Source: Thermoflexus sp. (GTDB taxonomy: Bacteria > Chloroflexota > Anaerolineae > B4-G1 > DUEL01). From it: a stretch of 15,321 nt of DNA. Positions 1 through 6,510 of the stretch are shown here, piece after piece; position 1 is the first letter of the stretch, and the number at the start of each line of letters is the position of its first letter. The notes below the pieces were generated by a model. That model did not search any database, was not told the origin of the DNA, and saw only the letters and a program-made list of their open reading frames with translations. Position numbers and translations under genes: made by a program. The stretch is from the NCBI GenBank assembly GCA_028276215.1, contig JAPYWT010000011.1:1-15321 (forward strand). Direction: 5' to 3'.

Positions 1-96
1 GAGACGCCCACTCCAACGCCAGCGGATACCGCGACCCCGACCGGGACGCCAACCGAGACGCCCATATCCCCCACACCGCCACCCCCCGCCCTTTAG
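1..96 (+). CDS. 3' end of a Thr/Pro-rich, probably exported protein (partial)
   Basis: Frame 1 is open from the left edge to a TAG at 94-96 and encodes 31 residues made almost only of Thr, Pro, Ala, Glu and Gly (ETPTPTPADTATPTGTPTE...), ending PPPPAL. Such low-complexity TPT stretches are typical linkers or stalks of secreted and surface proteins in Chloroflexota and related bacteria. Here the protein ends in the linker, with no domain after it. The start and any functional domain lie outside the window, so no function can be given. The reading as protein rests on composition and on one clean stop; a non-coding C-rich stretch cannot be fully excluded. Confidence 0.6.
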   Translation, partial: ETPTPTPADTATPTGTPTETPISPTPPPPAL

Positions 97-97
97 G

Positions 98-175
98 GGT
101 TAGCCGTCAGCCGTCTTTAGCGGTTAGCCGTCAGCCGTCAGTCGTCAGTGGTCAGTGGTCTGTCGTCAGTGGTCC
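98..175. repeat. Degenerate 7-bp tandem repeat, consensus CAGYSGT
   Basis: Two copies of a 17-bp string (GGTTAGCCGTCAGCCGT, 98-114 and 122-138) are followed by an unbroken run of 7-bp units: CAGTCGT, CAGTGGT, CAGTGGT, CTGTCGT, CAGTGGT (139-173). It fills most of the gap between the partial gene and the first M42 peptidase. I see no -35/-10 pair in this gap. A related run on the opposite strand lies at 6466-6500. Confidence 0.85.
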
Positions 176-200
176 AAAAAAACAGGAGTCCGGATACCCT

Positions 201-1253
201 ATGGAGACCCTTCGCCTGCTGAAACAACTTTCCGAAACCCCGGGCCTGGCGGGCCACGAGGAGCCCGTGCGGGCCCTGGTGCGCGATCTCTGGACCCCTC
301 TGGTGGATGAACTCCAGACCGATGGTCTGGGGAGTTTGATGGGCCGCCGACGCGGCCGGGGGCCGGAGCCCCGCCCTACGCTGATGTTCGCCGCCCACAT
401 GGACGAGATTGGCCTGCGGGTGACGGGCATAGAGAAGGGGTTCCTGCGCATCGCCCGTGTCGGCGGGGCCGACCGGCGCATCCTGCCGGGGACGGAGGTG
501 GTCGTCCACGGGCGGCGGGACCTCCCCGGCGTCGTGGGCATGCGCCCGCCGCATGTCGTCCCCCCCGACCGGCGGGATAAAACCCTCCCCTGGGAGGAAC
601 TGTTCGTGGACGTGGGACTGCCGGAGGAGGAGGTGAAGGCATTCGTCCGGGTAGGCGACCCCATCTCGTTCCGGCGGGAGGCCGTAGAACTGAAAAACGG
701 CCTGCTGGCGGGCAAGGCGCTGGATAACCGGGTCTCCGTGGCGGTGGTGACCCTGGCCCTGGAGCACCTGGCCCGCGCGTCCCACGCCTGGGATGTGGTC
801 GCCGTGGCGACGGTCCAGGAAGAGGTGGGGCTCTACGGCGCGACGACCGCCGCCTACGGCGTCGCCCCCGATATGGCCGTCGCGGTGGACGTCACCTTCG
901 GGCGGCAGGCGGGGGTGCCCAACCATCAGACCTTCCCGCTGGGGGAAGGGGTCGCCATCGGTGTCGGCCCGAACTTCCATCCGGCGGTGGTGGAACGGCT
1001 GAAGGCGGTCGCCGAGGCCAACGAAATCCCGTACCACATAGACCCCGTTCCCGGCCGCAGCGGCACCGACGCCTGGGCCATCCAGGTGAGCCGCGAGGGG
1101 GTGCCCACGGGCCTGGTCTCCATCCCGCTCCGCTACATGCACCAGCCGGTGGAGACGGTGTCGCTGAAGGATGTGGAGCGGGCCGGGCGGCTGCTGGCGC
1201 TCCTGGCCGCGGGGCTGGAGGCGGACTTCCGGCCCCGCTGGGAGGATGAATAG
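201..1253 (+). CDS. M42 family metallo-aminopeptidase (TET/FrvX type), paralog 1
   Basis: A 350-residue cytoplasmic peptidase of the M42 family, whose members form 12-subunit tetrahedral particles that trim N-terminal residues from peptides. All expected dinuclear-metal and catalytic residues are visible: H66 in AAHMDE, D175 in LDNR, the QEE motif with E207 (catalytic base) and E208 (metal), D230 in AVDVT, and H314 in YMHQP. The N-terminus (LKQLSETPGLAGHEEPVR) is the usual family opening. The start is ATG 201 with AGGAG at 184-188, a rather long 12-nt spacing. Three M42 paralogs lie in a row here, and this one is separated from the next by a toxin-antitoxin-like pair. Its stop is only 2 nt before the next start, so they are probably co-transcribed. 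Substrate preference cannot be read from the sequence. Confidence 0.93.
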   Translation: METLRLLKQLSETPGLAGHEEPVRALVRDLWTPLVDELQTDGLGSLMGRRRGRGPEPRPTLMFAAHMDEIGLRVTGIEKGFLRIARVGGADRRILPGTEVVVHGRRDLPGVVGMRPPHVVPPDRRDKTLPWEELFVDVGLPEEEVKAFVRVGDPISFRREAVELKNGLLAGKALDNRVSVAVVTLALEHLARASHAWDVVAVATVQEEVGLYGATTAAYGVAPDMAVAVDVTFGRQAGVPNHQTFPLGEGVAIGVGPNFHPAVVERLKAVAEANEIPYHIDPVPGRSGTDAWAIQVSREGVPTGLVSIPLRYMHQPVETVSLKDVERAGRLLALLAAGLEADFRPRWEDE

Positions 1254-1255
1254 GG

Positions 1256-1513
1256 ATGGGAAAGCGTTTGTCGTTCCTCTGGGACTACGACCTCTCGGAG
1301 GAAGATGTGCGGCAGATCCTCCGCCAGGGGACCCCGATAGAGCGGGCCTGGCTGATCGGCCGTATCCTGGAATATGCTCCCTGGGAGGAAATCTGGCAAT
1401 ACCTGACACCCCGGCAGATTGCCCAGGACTTTGAGCACATCCGCTTCCGTTCACCGCGCGAACGGGAACTTTGGGCATACGCTCTAAAGAGGTGGCTGGG
1501 TGATCGTGGATAA
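1256..1513 (+). CDS. Small DUF6922-like partner of the AbiEii nucleotidyltransferase
   Basis: An 85-residue, Trp- and Arg-rich, probably all-helical protein. Its layout (FLWDYD near the start, then WLIGRILEYAPWEEIWQYL, then RSPRERELWAYALKRWL) resembles the small DUF6922-type proteins often encoded just before AbiEii-family nucleotidyltransferases; this match is from memory of the family. It starts 2 nt after the first M42 stop and overlaps the following toxin-like gene by 14 bp, which strongly suggests the two are translated together. By position it is the likely antitoxin or regulatory partner. It lacks the winged-helix look and the length of a classical AbiEi antitoxin, so the pair is not a canonical AbiE system. 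Real gene: fairly sure. Role: inferred. Confidence 0.72.
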   Translation: MGKRLSFLWDYDLSEEDVRQILRQGTPIERAWLIGRILEYAPWEEIWQYLTPRQIAQDFEHIRFRSPRERELWAYALKRWLGDRG

Positions 1514-2183
1514 TCCCTGGCTGACCCCGCTTCAGAAAATGTTTCTGGACCGCTTTTTCCGTCTGGAGGTAGGACAGTCTTTTTTTCTCACCGGAGGCAC
1601 TGCGCTGGCGGCTTTTTATCTTCATCATCGGTTGAGTTTGGACCTGGACCTCTTTACCCTGGATGACCTGGCTTTGGCCGAAGGGGCCCGCCTGACCCCT
1701 CTCATTGCGCAGGAGCTGGGATGGGAAACCATCCTGGCCCGTCACACAGATTATTTTCATCGTTTCTTGTTTCGGGATAGGGAAGGCGAAACGCTTCAGG
1801 TGGACCTGGTTCAGGACTTTGGCCCTCAATTTGGTCAACGTCAACGGTTTCAGAATGTCGTTGTGGATAGTCTGGAAAACATCGCAGCCAACAAGTTGAC
1901 GGCCATACTGGGCCGCAGCGAATCCAAAGATTTTGTGGACCTGTATTTCATCCTGGTAGAAGGATTGAATTTTGAGACCTTGATGGAGATGGCCCGGCAG
2001 AAAGATACCGGTTTGGTTCCCTTCTATCTGGCCGGAGCCCTGCTTCAGGTACGGCATATCTCTGCTATCCCTGAGACACATCCACCGGTAGAGCGAGAAA
2101 CCATCGTCCAGTTCTTTATGGCTCTTGCCGACCGCTTGATTGAGCAAAGCAAACCTCAGGTAGGCGAACCGTGGAACTTTTAA
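1500..2183 (+). CDS. AbiEii/AbiGii-type nucleotidyltransferase (putative toxin)
   Basis: A 227-residue member of the AbiEii/AbiGii nucleotidyltransferase family. The signature is clear: FFLTGGTALAAFYLHHR followed by S-L-D-L-D-L-F, so GGT (32-34) and the metal-binding D48-x-D50, with the NKLTAILGRSESKDFVDLYFIL block later on. AbiEii proteins act as toxins in abortive-infection or toxin-antitoxin pairs; some members transfer nucleotides to tRNA, others target other molecules. The start is GTG 1500, inside the end of the DUF6922-like gene; a second GTG lies at 1506. The 3' end overlaps the next M42 start (GTG 2171) by 13 bp. The gene is visibly richer in A and T than the M42 genes on both sides, in keeping with acquisition by transfer. 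Family assignment is firm; the toxin role is from family knowledge. Confidence 0.88.
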   Translation: MIVDNPWLTPLQKMFLDRFFRLEVGQSFFLTGGTALAAFYLHHRLSLDLDLFTLDDLALAEGARLTPLIAQELGWETILARHTDYFHRFLFRDREGETLQVDLVQDFGPQFGQRQRFQNVVVDSLENIAANKLTAILGRSESKDFVDLYFILVEGLNFETLMEMARQKDTGLVPFYLAGALLQVRHISAIPETHPPVERETIVQFFMALADRLIEQSKPQVGEPWNF

Positions 2184-3205
2184 AGGAATTATCTGAAGCC
2201 TTCGGCCCTTCGGGCCACGAAAAAGAGGTCCGGCAGGTCCTGCGCCGGGCCCTGGAAGGGTATGCCGACCGGGTGTGGGTGGACGCGCTGGGCAACCTCC
2301 ACGCCCTCCGGGAAGGGACGGGCCCGAACCGGTTGCGGGTCCTCCTGGCTGCCCACATGGACGAAATTGGGCTGATGGTCGTCGGGCACGACGAGTCCGG
2401 CGGCCTGCGGGTGCGGGCCATCGGCGGCATAGACGACCGGGTCCTCCCCGGCGCGCAGGTCTGGGTGGGGCCGGACCGTATCCCCGGCGTCATCGGCCTG
2501 AAACCCGTCCATCTCCTGGAGCAGGGCGAGGACGAGAAAGTCGTCAAGATAGACCAGTTGCTGGTGGACATCGGGGCAAAGGGGAAAGAGGAGGCCCAGA
2601 AGTTGGCTCCTCTGGGCACCCCGATGGTCTTCGCCACCCGGTTTGAGGAAGTGGGCACACTGGTCAAGGGGAAATCCTTTGACGACCGGGCGGGCTGTGC
2701 GGTCCTGGCGGAACTGGTGCGCGGCGACCGTCTCCCCCACGACCTCTACGCGGTCTTCACCGTCCAGGAGGAGGTGGGGCTGCGGGGCGCTCGGGTCGCC
2801 GCCTACGCCAACCGCCCCGACTGCGCCTTCGCCCTGGAGGGCACCATCGCCGATGACCTGCCCAAAAAGAAGGACACGAGCCCCACATCCGAGTTGGGCA
2901 AGGGGCCGGCCATTACGGTGATGGACCGCACGTTCATCGCCCACCGGGGCCTGTTGCGGCTGCTGGTGGAGACGGCGGAGGCGCTGGGCATCCCCTACCA
3001 GTTCAAACAACCGGGCATCGGCGGCACCGACTCCGGCGCCATCCACCTGGCCCGCGAAGGGATCCCCTGTGGCACCGTCGCCGTCCCCTGCCGCTACATC
3101 CACAGCCCCGTCAGTATGCTCTCGCCGACGGACCTGGAGAACACCGTCCGGCTGATGCGGGAGAGCCTGGCCCGCCTCACCCCGGATGTTTTGCAAATGA
3201 CGTAG
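2171..3205 (+). CDS. M42 family metallo-aminopeptidase, paralog 2
   Basis: A 344-residue M42 peptidase with H62 (AAHMDE), D171 (FDDR), the QEE motif at 199-201 and H311 (YIHSP). At the position where paralogs 1 and 3 have Asp it carries Glu (E223 in ALEGT); Glu in this motif also occurs in other M42 enzymes, so the site should still bind metal. The start is GTG 2171, inside the AbiEii gene (13-bp overlap), with only a weak purine stretch (AGGTAGGCG) before it, so its translation probably depends on ribosomes finishing the toxin-like gene. The stop codon TAG lies inside the first unit of the palindromic repeat array, so the terminal residues Met-Thr are partly repeat-derived. Confidence 0.93.
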   Translation: MELLKELSEAFGPSGHEKEVRQVLRRALEGYADRVWVDALGNLHALREGTGPNRLRVLLAAHMDEIGLMVVGHDESGGLRVRAIGGIDDRVLPGAQVWVGPDRIPGVIGLKPVHLLEQGEDEKVVKIDQLLVDIGAKGKEEAQKLAPLGTPMVFATRFEEVGTLVKGKSFDDRAGCAVLAELVRGDRLPHDLYAVFTVQEEVGLRGARVAAYANRPDCAFALEGTIADDLPKKKDTSPTSELGKGPAITVMDRTFIAHRGLLRLLVETAEALGIPYQFKQPGIGGTDSGAIHLAREGIPCGTVAVPCRYIHSPVSMLSPTDLENTVRLMRESLARLTPDVLQMT

Positions 3206-3321
3206 CGCAGGATTTACCTGCAGACGTAGCGCAGGATTTATCCTGCAAACATAGCGCAGGATTTACCTGCAGACGTAGCGCAGGATTTATCCTGCAGACG
3301 TAGCGCAGGATTGATCCTGCA
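3199..3321 (+). repeat. Five tandem 24/25-bp palindromic repeats
   Basis: Five units start with (GAC)GTAGCGCAGGATT and end with CCTGCA: 3199-3222, 3223-3247, 3248-3271, 3272-3296 and 3297-3321. Each contains a small inverted repeat, clearest as GCAGGAT-TT-ATCCTGC. Units 1 and 3 are 24 bp (TTTACCTGCA); units 2, 4 and 5 are 25 bp. The pattern thus alternates and looks like duplication of a 49-bp pair. The array fills the whole gap between two M42 genes, covers the stop codon of the first, and runs into the AGGAGG ribosome site (3325-3330) of the next. A diverged single copy in opposite orientation lies at 7451-7476. Confidence 0.93.
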
Positions 3322-3335
3322 AAAAGGAGGCCATT

Positions 3336-4313
3336 ATGGACGAACTGATCCGTCAACTGACCGAAACCTACGGCCCTTCGGGCTTTGAGGGGACCATCCG
3401 CTCCGTCCTGCGCGACCTGGTCGCCCCCCTGGCCGACGAGGTCCGGGTGACCCCGCTGGGGAGTCTGGTCGCCGTCCGGCGGGGGACCGGCGGCGGACGC
3501 CGCATCATGCTGGCGGCCCATATGGACGAAATCGGCGTGATGGTCACCTACGTGGACGAGAAGGGCTTCCTGCGCTTCACCCCCATCGGCGGCGTCTCGC
3601 CTCTCACCTGCCTGGGCGCGCGCGTCCGCTTTGAGAACGGCACCCTGGGCGTCATCGGGTCGGAGAAACGGGAAGACCCCAGCAAGGTCCCGACCTTTGA
3701 GCAACTGTACATAGACGTGGGCGCCACCGGTCGGGACGACTGCCCCGTGCGGGTGGGCGACGCGGCCGTCTTTGAGCGACCGTTCGCCGTCCAGGGACGG
3801 CGGCGGGTCGCCAAAGCGATGGACGACCGCATCGGCTGCGCCGTCCTGGTGGAGACGCTGCGGCGGCTGGAGCGGACGCCCTACGAAGTCCACTTCGTCT
3901 TCAGCGTCCAGGAGGAGACGACCCTTTCGGGGGCGCGGACGGCCGCCTACGGTATTGAGCCGGATATGGCGATTGCCGTGGACGTGACCGGGACGGGGGA
4001 CACGCCGGAGAGCCGGCCTATGGCGGTGGAACTGGGCAAGGGGCCGGCGGTCAAAGTGCAGGATGCGGGGATGATTGCCCACCCAGCAGTGCGGGAGTGG
4101 CTGGTGCGCGCGGCGGAGGCGGCGGGCGTGCCGTACCAGATGGAGGTTCTGGAGCGGGGCACCACCGACGCGGCGGCGATGCAACTGGTCCGCGCGGGCG
4201 TCCCCTCCGGCTGCCTCTCCATTCCTTGCCGCTACATTCATACCCCCAGCGAGATGGTGGACGGTGAGGACGTGGAGGGAGCCGTCCGCCTTCTCCTGCA
4301 CGCCCTGTTATGA
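3336..4313 (+). CDS. M42 family metallo-aminopeptidase, paralog 3
   Basis: A 325-residue M42 peptidase, the shortest of the three. All active-site residues are present: H62 (AAHMDE), D163 (MDDR), QEE at 192-194, D216 (AVDVT) and H302 (YIHTP). The start is ATG 3336 with an excellent AAAAGGAGG site 5 nt upstream, supplied by the sequence just after the repeat array. It has its own strong ribosome site, unlike paralog 2. The TGA stop overlaps the first base of a 36-bp palindrome. It is most likely a cytoplasmic peptide-trimming enzyme, perhaps a subunit of a mixed M42 particle with the other two; that is inference. Confidence 0.93.
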   Translation: MDELIRQLTETYGPSGFEGTIRSVLRDLVAPLADEVRVTPLGSLVAVRRGTGGGRRIMLAAHMDEIGVMVTYVDEKGFLRFTPIGGVSPLTCLGARVRFENGTLGVIGSEKREDPSKVPTFEQLYIDVGATGRDDCPVRVGDAAVFERPFAVQGRRRVAKAMDDRIGCAVLVETLRRLERTPYEVHFVFSVQEETTLSGARTAAYGIEPDMAIAVDVTGTGDTPESRPMAVELGKGPAVKVQDAGMIAHPAVREWLVRAAEAAGVPYQMEVLERGTTDAAAMQLVRAGVPSGCLSIPCRYIHTPSEMVDGEDVEGAVRLLLHALL

Positions 4314-4348
4314 ACGTGCCAGGCACTTCCAGAAGTGCCTGGCACGTT
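4313..4348. repeat. 36-bp near-perfect palindrome at the end of M42 paralog 3
   Basis: Left arm AACGTGCCAGGCACTTC (4313-4329) and right arm GAAGTGCCTGGCACGTT (4332-4348) are perfect inverted copies with two bases between them. It begins on the last base of the preceding stop codon. As RNA it would form a long hairpin that could end or stabilise the M42 transcript, but no T-tract follows on the + strand (next bases GCATTATAAAAAACC), so a plain intrinsic terminator is uncertain. The inner motif GTGCC-AGGCAC is itself nearly symmetric, which fits a dispersed palindromic element. Confidence 0.85.
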
Positions 4349-4361
4349 GCATTATAAAAAA

Positions 4362-4433
4362 CCTTCGTGTCCTTCGTGTCCTTCGTGCCCTTCGTGCCCT
4401 TCGTGTCCTTCGTGCCCTTCGTGTCCTTCGTGG
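4362..4433 (+). repeat. Eight tandem copies of a 9-bp repeat, CCTTCGTGN
   Basis: Eight unbroken 9-bp units run from 4362 to 4433; only the last base varies (T, T, C, C, T, C, T, G). It ends with GGATCC. Since 9 is divisible by 3, one forward frame reads Ser-Cys-Pro repeats, which extends the next gene's frame upstream, but a promoter and ribosome site downstream show this is not coding. Similar CTTCGTG tandem strings occur in intergenic regions of many bacterial genomes. Confidence 0.92.
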
Positions 4434-4449
4434 ATCCGATTTCTCCCGC

Positions 4450-4477
4450 TTGCCAAACCCCGAAATTGTGCTACACT
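4450..4477 (+). promoter_or_regulatory. Sigma-70-like promoter for the M29-M28-SDR-M24 gene run
   Basis: TTGCCA (4450-4455) matches the -35 consensus at 5 of 6 bases. A 16-bp spacer is followed by TACACT (4472-4477, 4 of 6), preceded by TG one base upstream (extended -10). Transcription would start near 4484, leaving a short leader of about 28 nt that contains the AAGGAG site of the M29 gene. Confidence 0.65.
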
Positions 4478-4511
4478 CTTCCCGCCTGCAATCTCTCTCA
4501 AGGAGCCATTG

Positions 4512-5615
4512 ATGCCAGACCCGCGCACAGAACGACTGGCCGCCGTATTGGTCCGGTACTCCACATCCATTCAGCCCGGCGACCTGGTCGCCATCCAGGG
4601 GACGCCCGAAGCGGCCCCCCTGCTCCTGGCCGCCTACGAAGAGGTCCTCCGGGCCGGTGGCCATCCCCACCTGCTGGTGGGGCTTCCCGGCGCCGAGGAG
4701 GCCTTCTTCCGCCTGGCCTCCGATGCCCAACTGGACTTCGTCTCCCCCCTCAACCGGCTGGTCATAGAGCAGTTTGACGCCATCATCAACGTCCGCTCCG
4801 ACCGCAACACCCGCGAACTGAGCGCCATAGACCCGGCCCGCCAGCGGCGCCGCAGCCAGGCATTAGCCCCCCTCCTCAAGACCTACCTGCAGCGGGGCGC
4901 CACCGGAGCACTGAAATGGGTCGCCACCCTGTACCCCACCGCCGCCTACGCCCAGGAGGCGGATATGAGTTTACGGGACTACGAGGACTTCGTCTACGGC
5001 GCGTGCTTCTGCAACGGGGACGACTCCGTCGCCCGCTGGCAGGAGGTCCACCAGCGCCAGCAGCGACTGGTGGAGTGGCTGAAAGGGAAACGGGAGGTCC
5101 GCATCGTCGGCCCCAATGCCGACCTGACCCTCTCCGTTGAGGGCCGAGTCTTCATCAACTGCGACGGCCGCAACAACATGCCCGACGGCGAAATCTTCAC
5201 CGGCCCGGTGGAGGATAGCGCCCGGGGCTGGGTCCGCTTCACCTACCCGGCCATCACCGGCGGGCGGGAAGTGGACGGGGTGGAACTCTGGTTTGAGGAC
5301 GGTCGGGTCGTGCGGGCGACGGCCCGCAAAAACGAGGAGTACCTCCTCCAGATGCTGGATGCCGACCCCGGCGCCCGTTACCTGGGCGAGTTTGCCTTCG
5401 GCACCAACTCCGGCATCCAGCGGTTCACCAAGAACATCCTTTTTGACGAAAAAATCGGCGGCTCTTTCCACCTGGCCCTGGGCGCCGGGTATCCGGAGAC
5501 CGGCAGCCGGAACGAATCCGCCATCCACTGGGACATGATCTGCGACATGCGGGACGGCGGAGAGGTCTGGGTAGACGGGGAACTGTTCTACCGGAATGGG
5601 GAGTTCATCCTGTAG
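4512..5615 (+). CDS. M29 family aminopeptidase (AmpS/AmpT type)
   Basis: A 367-residue cytoplasmic metallo-aminopeptidase of family M29, which removes N-terminal residues with a co-catalytic metal pair. The family's metal ligands can be read: E227 (MPDGEIFT), E293 (GEFAFGTN), H320 (SFHLALG), and H339 with D341 (IHWDMICD). The frame is open upstream to 4335 through the 9-bp repeat, but the true start is ATG 4512. It has CAAGGAG at 4499-4505, lies downstream of the promoter, and gives the normal family opening (ERLAAVLVRYSTSIQPGDLVAIQG). Length is typical. It probably heads an operon with the M28, SDR and M24 genes, all with small gaps. Confidence 0.93.
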   Translation: MPDPRTERLAAVLVRYSTSIQPGDLVAIQGTPEAAPLLLAAYEEVLRAGGHPHLLVGLPGAEEAFFRLASDAQLDFVSPLNRLVIEQFDAIINVRSDRNTRELSAIDPARQRRRSQALAPLLKTYLQRGATGALKWVATLYPTAAYAQEADMSLRDYEDFVYGACFCNGDDSVARWQEVHQRQQRLVEWLKGKREVRIVGPNADLTLSVEGRVFINCDGRNNMPDGEIFTGPVEDSARGWVRFTYPAITGGREVDGVELWFEDGRVVRATARKNEEYLLQMLDADPGARYLGEFAFGTNSGIQRFTKNILFDEKIGGSFHLALGAGYPETGSRNESAIHWDMICDMRDGGEVWVDGELFYRNGEFIL

Positions 5616-5616
5616 C

Positions 5617-6495
5617 GTGAAACGTGAACACGTGAAATTCTGGGTGTCTATTGCTCTGCTCCTGCTGACGGCCTGCGGCACGGCCTCCCCGCGCACCTTC
5701 AGCGGCGAGCAGGCCTATGCCCACGTTCTGGAACAGTGCGCCCTGGGGCCCCGGCCCACGGGCTCCCCCGCCATCCGCGCGGCCGGAGACGCCATCATCG
5801 CCCACCTGAAAGCGTGGGATTGGGCCGTGGAGACCCAGGAGTTCACCTACCGGGACACCCCCGTCCGCAACATCATCGGGCGGGCCGGGGAGGGGCCGGT
5901 GGTCATCGTGGGCGCGCACTACGACACCCGCCGCGCTGCCGACCAGGAGAACCCCGCTCAGCCCGTCCTGGGGGCCAACGACGGCGCCTCCGGCACCGCC
6001 GTCCTCATGGAACTGGCGCGCGCCCTGGAAAAGGACCGGTTGCACCACCAGGTCTGGTTAGTCTTCTTTGACGCGGAGGACAACGGCAACCTGGACGGCT
6101 GGGAGTGGTGCGTCGGCTCCTCGTACATGGCGGCGAACCTCTCCGTCCGGCCTGATGCCATGGTCCTGGTGGACATGGTCGGCGATGCCGACCAGCAGTT
6201 CTACTTTGAGCGCAACTCCGACCCGGCCCTCCAGCAGGAACTCTGGGACATCGCGGCCACCCTGGGCTACACCACCACCTTCATCCCGGAGTACCGCTGG
6301 GCGATGTACGACGACCACATCCCCTTCGCCCGTCTGGGCATCCCGGCGGTGGACATCATTGACTTTGACTACCCGTACTGGCACACCACCCGCGACACGC
6401 CCGACAAAGTCAGCCCGGCGAGCCTGGAGCGCGTGGGCCGGGTGCTGGAGGTCTGGCTGGAAAATAGACGACAGACCACAGACCATAGACCATAG
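5617..6495 (+). CDS. M28 family lipoprotein peptidase, glutaminyl-cyclase-like
   Basis: About 292 residues with a lipoprotein signal (VSIALLLLTAC; lipobox LTAC, Cys20 from this start), so it is anchored outside the membrane. Zinc-site residues of family M28 follow in order: H101 (GAHYDT), D122 (GANDGASG), E154-D155 (FFDAEDNG), D186/D190 (VDMVGD) and H234 (DDHIPFARLGIPAVDIID). The VDMVGD and DDHIPF blocks resemble glutaminyl-peptide cyclotransferases as much as aminopeptidases, so it may cyclise N-terminal Gln or hydrolyse peptides. I chose GTG 5617, just after the M29 stop, because it gives a normal signal length. ATG 5596 (overlapping M29) and GTG 5632 are alternatives; none has a strong ribosome site. 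The last residues, ENRRQTTDHRP, are encoded largely by a 7-bp tandem repeat. Confidence 0.85.
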   Translation: MKREHVKFWVSIALLLLTACGTASPRTFSGEQAYAHVLEQCALGPRPTGSPAIRAAGDAIIAHLKAWDWAVETQEFTYRDTPVRNIIGRAGEGPVVIVGAHYDTRRAADQENPAQPVLGANDGASGTAVLMELARALEKDRLHHQVWLVFFDAEDNGNLDGWEWCVGSSYMAANLSVRPDAMVLVDMVGDADQQFYFERNSDPALQQELWDIAATLGYTTTFIPEYRWAMYDDHIPFARLGIPAVDIIDFDYPYWHTTRDTPDKVSPASLERVGRVLEVWLENRRQTTDHRP

Positions 6496-6500
6496 ACGGG
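6466..6500. repeat. 7-bp tandem repeat, consensus AGACCAN
   Basis: Five heptamers in a row: AGACGAC, AGACCAC, AGACCAT, AGACCAT, AGACGGG (6466-6500). Read on the other strand they give units such as GTGGTCT, which also occurs inside the array at 98-175, so the two runs look like one family in opposite orientations. This copy encodes the C-terminus and stop codon of the M28 gene and reaches into the leader of the next gene. Confidence 0.8.
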
Positions 6501-6510
6501 AGAGGAAGCG

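Noticed and set aside
138..2147. Long minus-strand open frame (669 codons) opposite the first M42 gene and the AbiEii module
   Set aside because: It is rich in Pro, Gly, Arg and His, has no recognisable motif, and lies opposite genes with intact active sites. Such frames arise from third-position GC bias.
3199..3321. CRISPR array
   Set aside because: Units are directly adjacent with no unique spacers, and there are no cas genes.
4351..4360. Possible -10 box (TATAAA) in ATTATAAAAA after the palindrome
   Set aside because: No matching -35 at the right distance; the promoter at 4450-4477 is much better.
4335..4511. N-terminal extension of the M29 gene reading Ser-Cys-Pro repeats
   Set aside because: It is translation of the 9-bp array and palindrome, and lies upstream of both the promoter and the AAGGAG ribosome site at ATG 4512.
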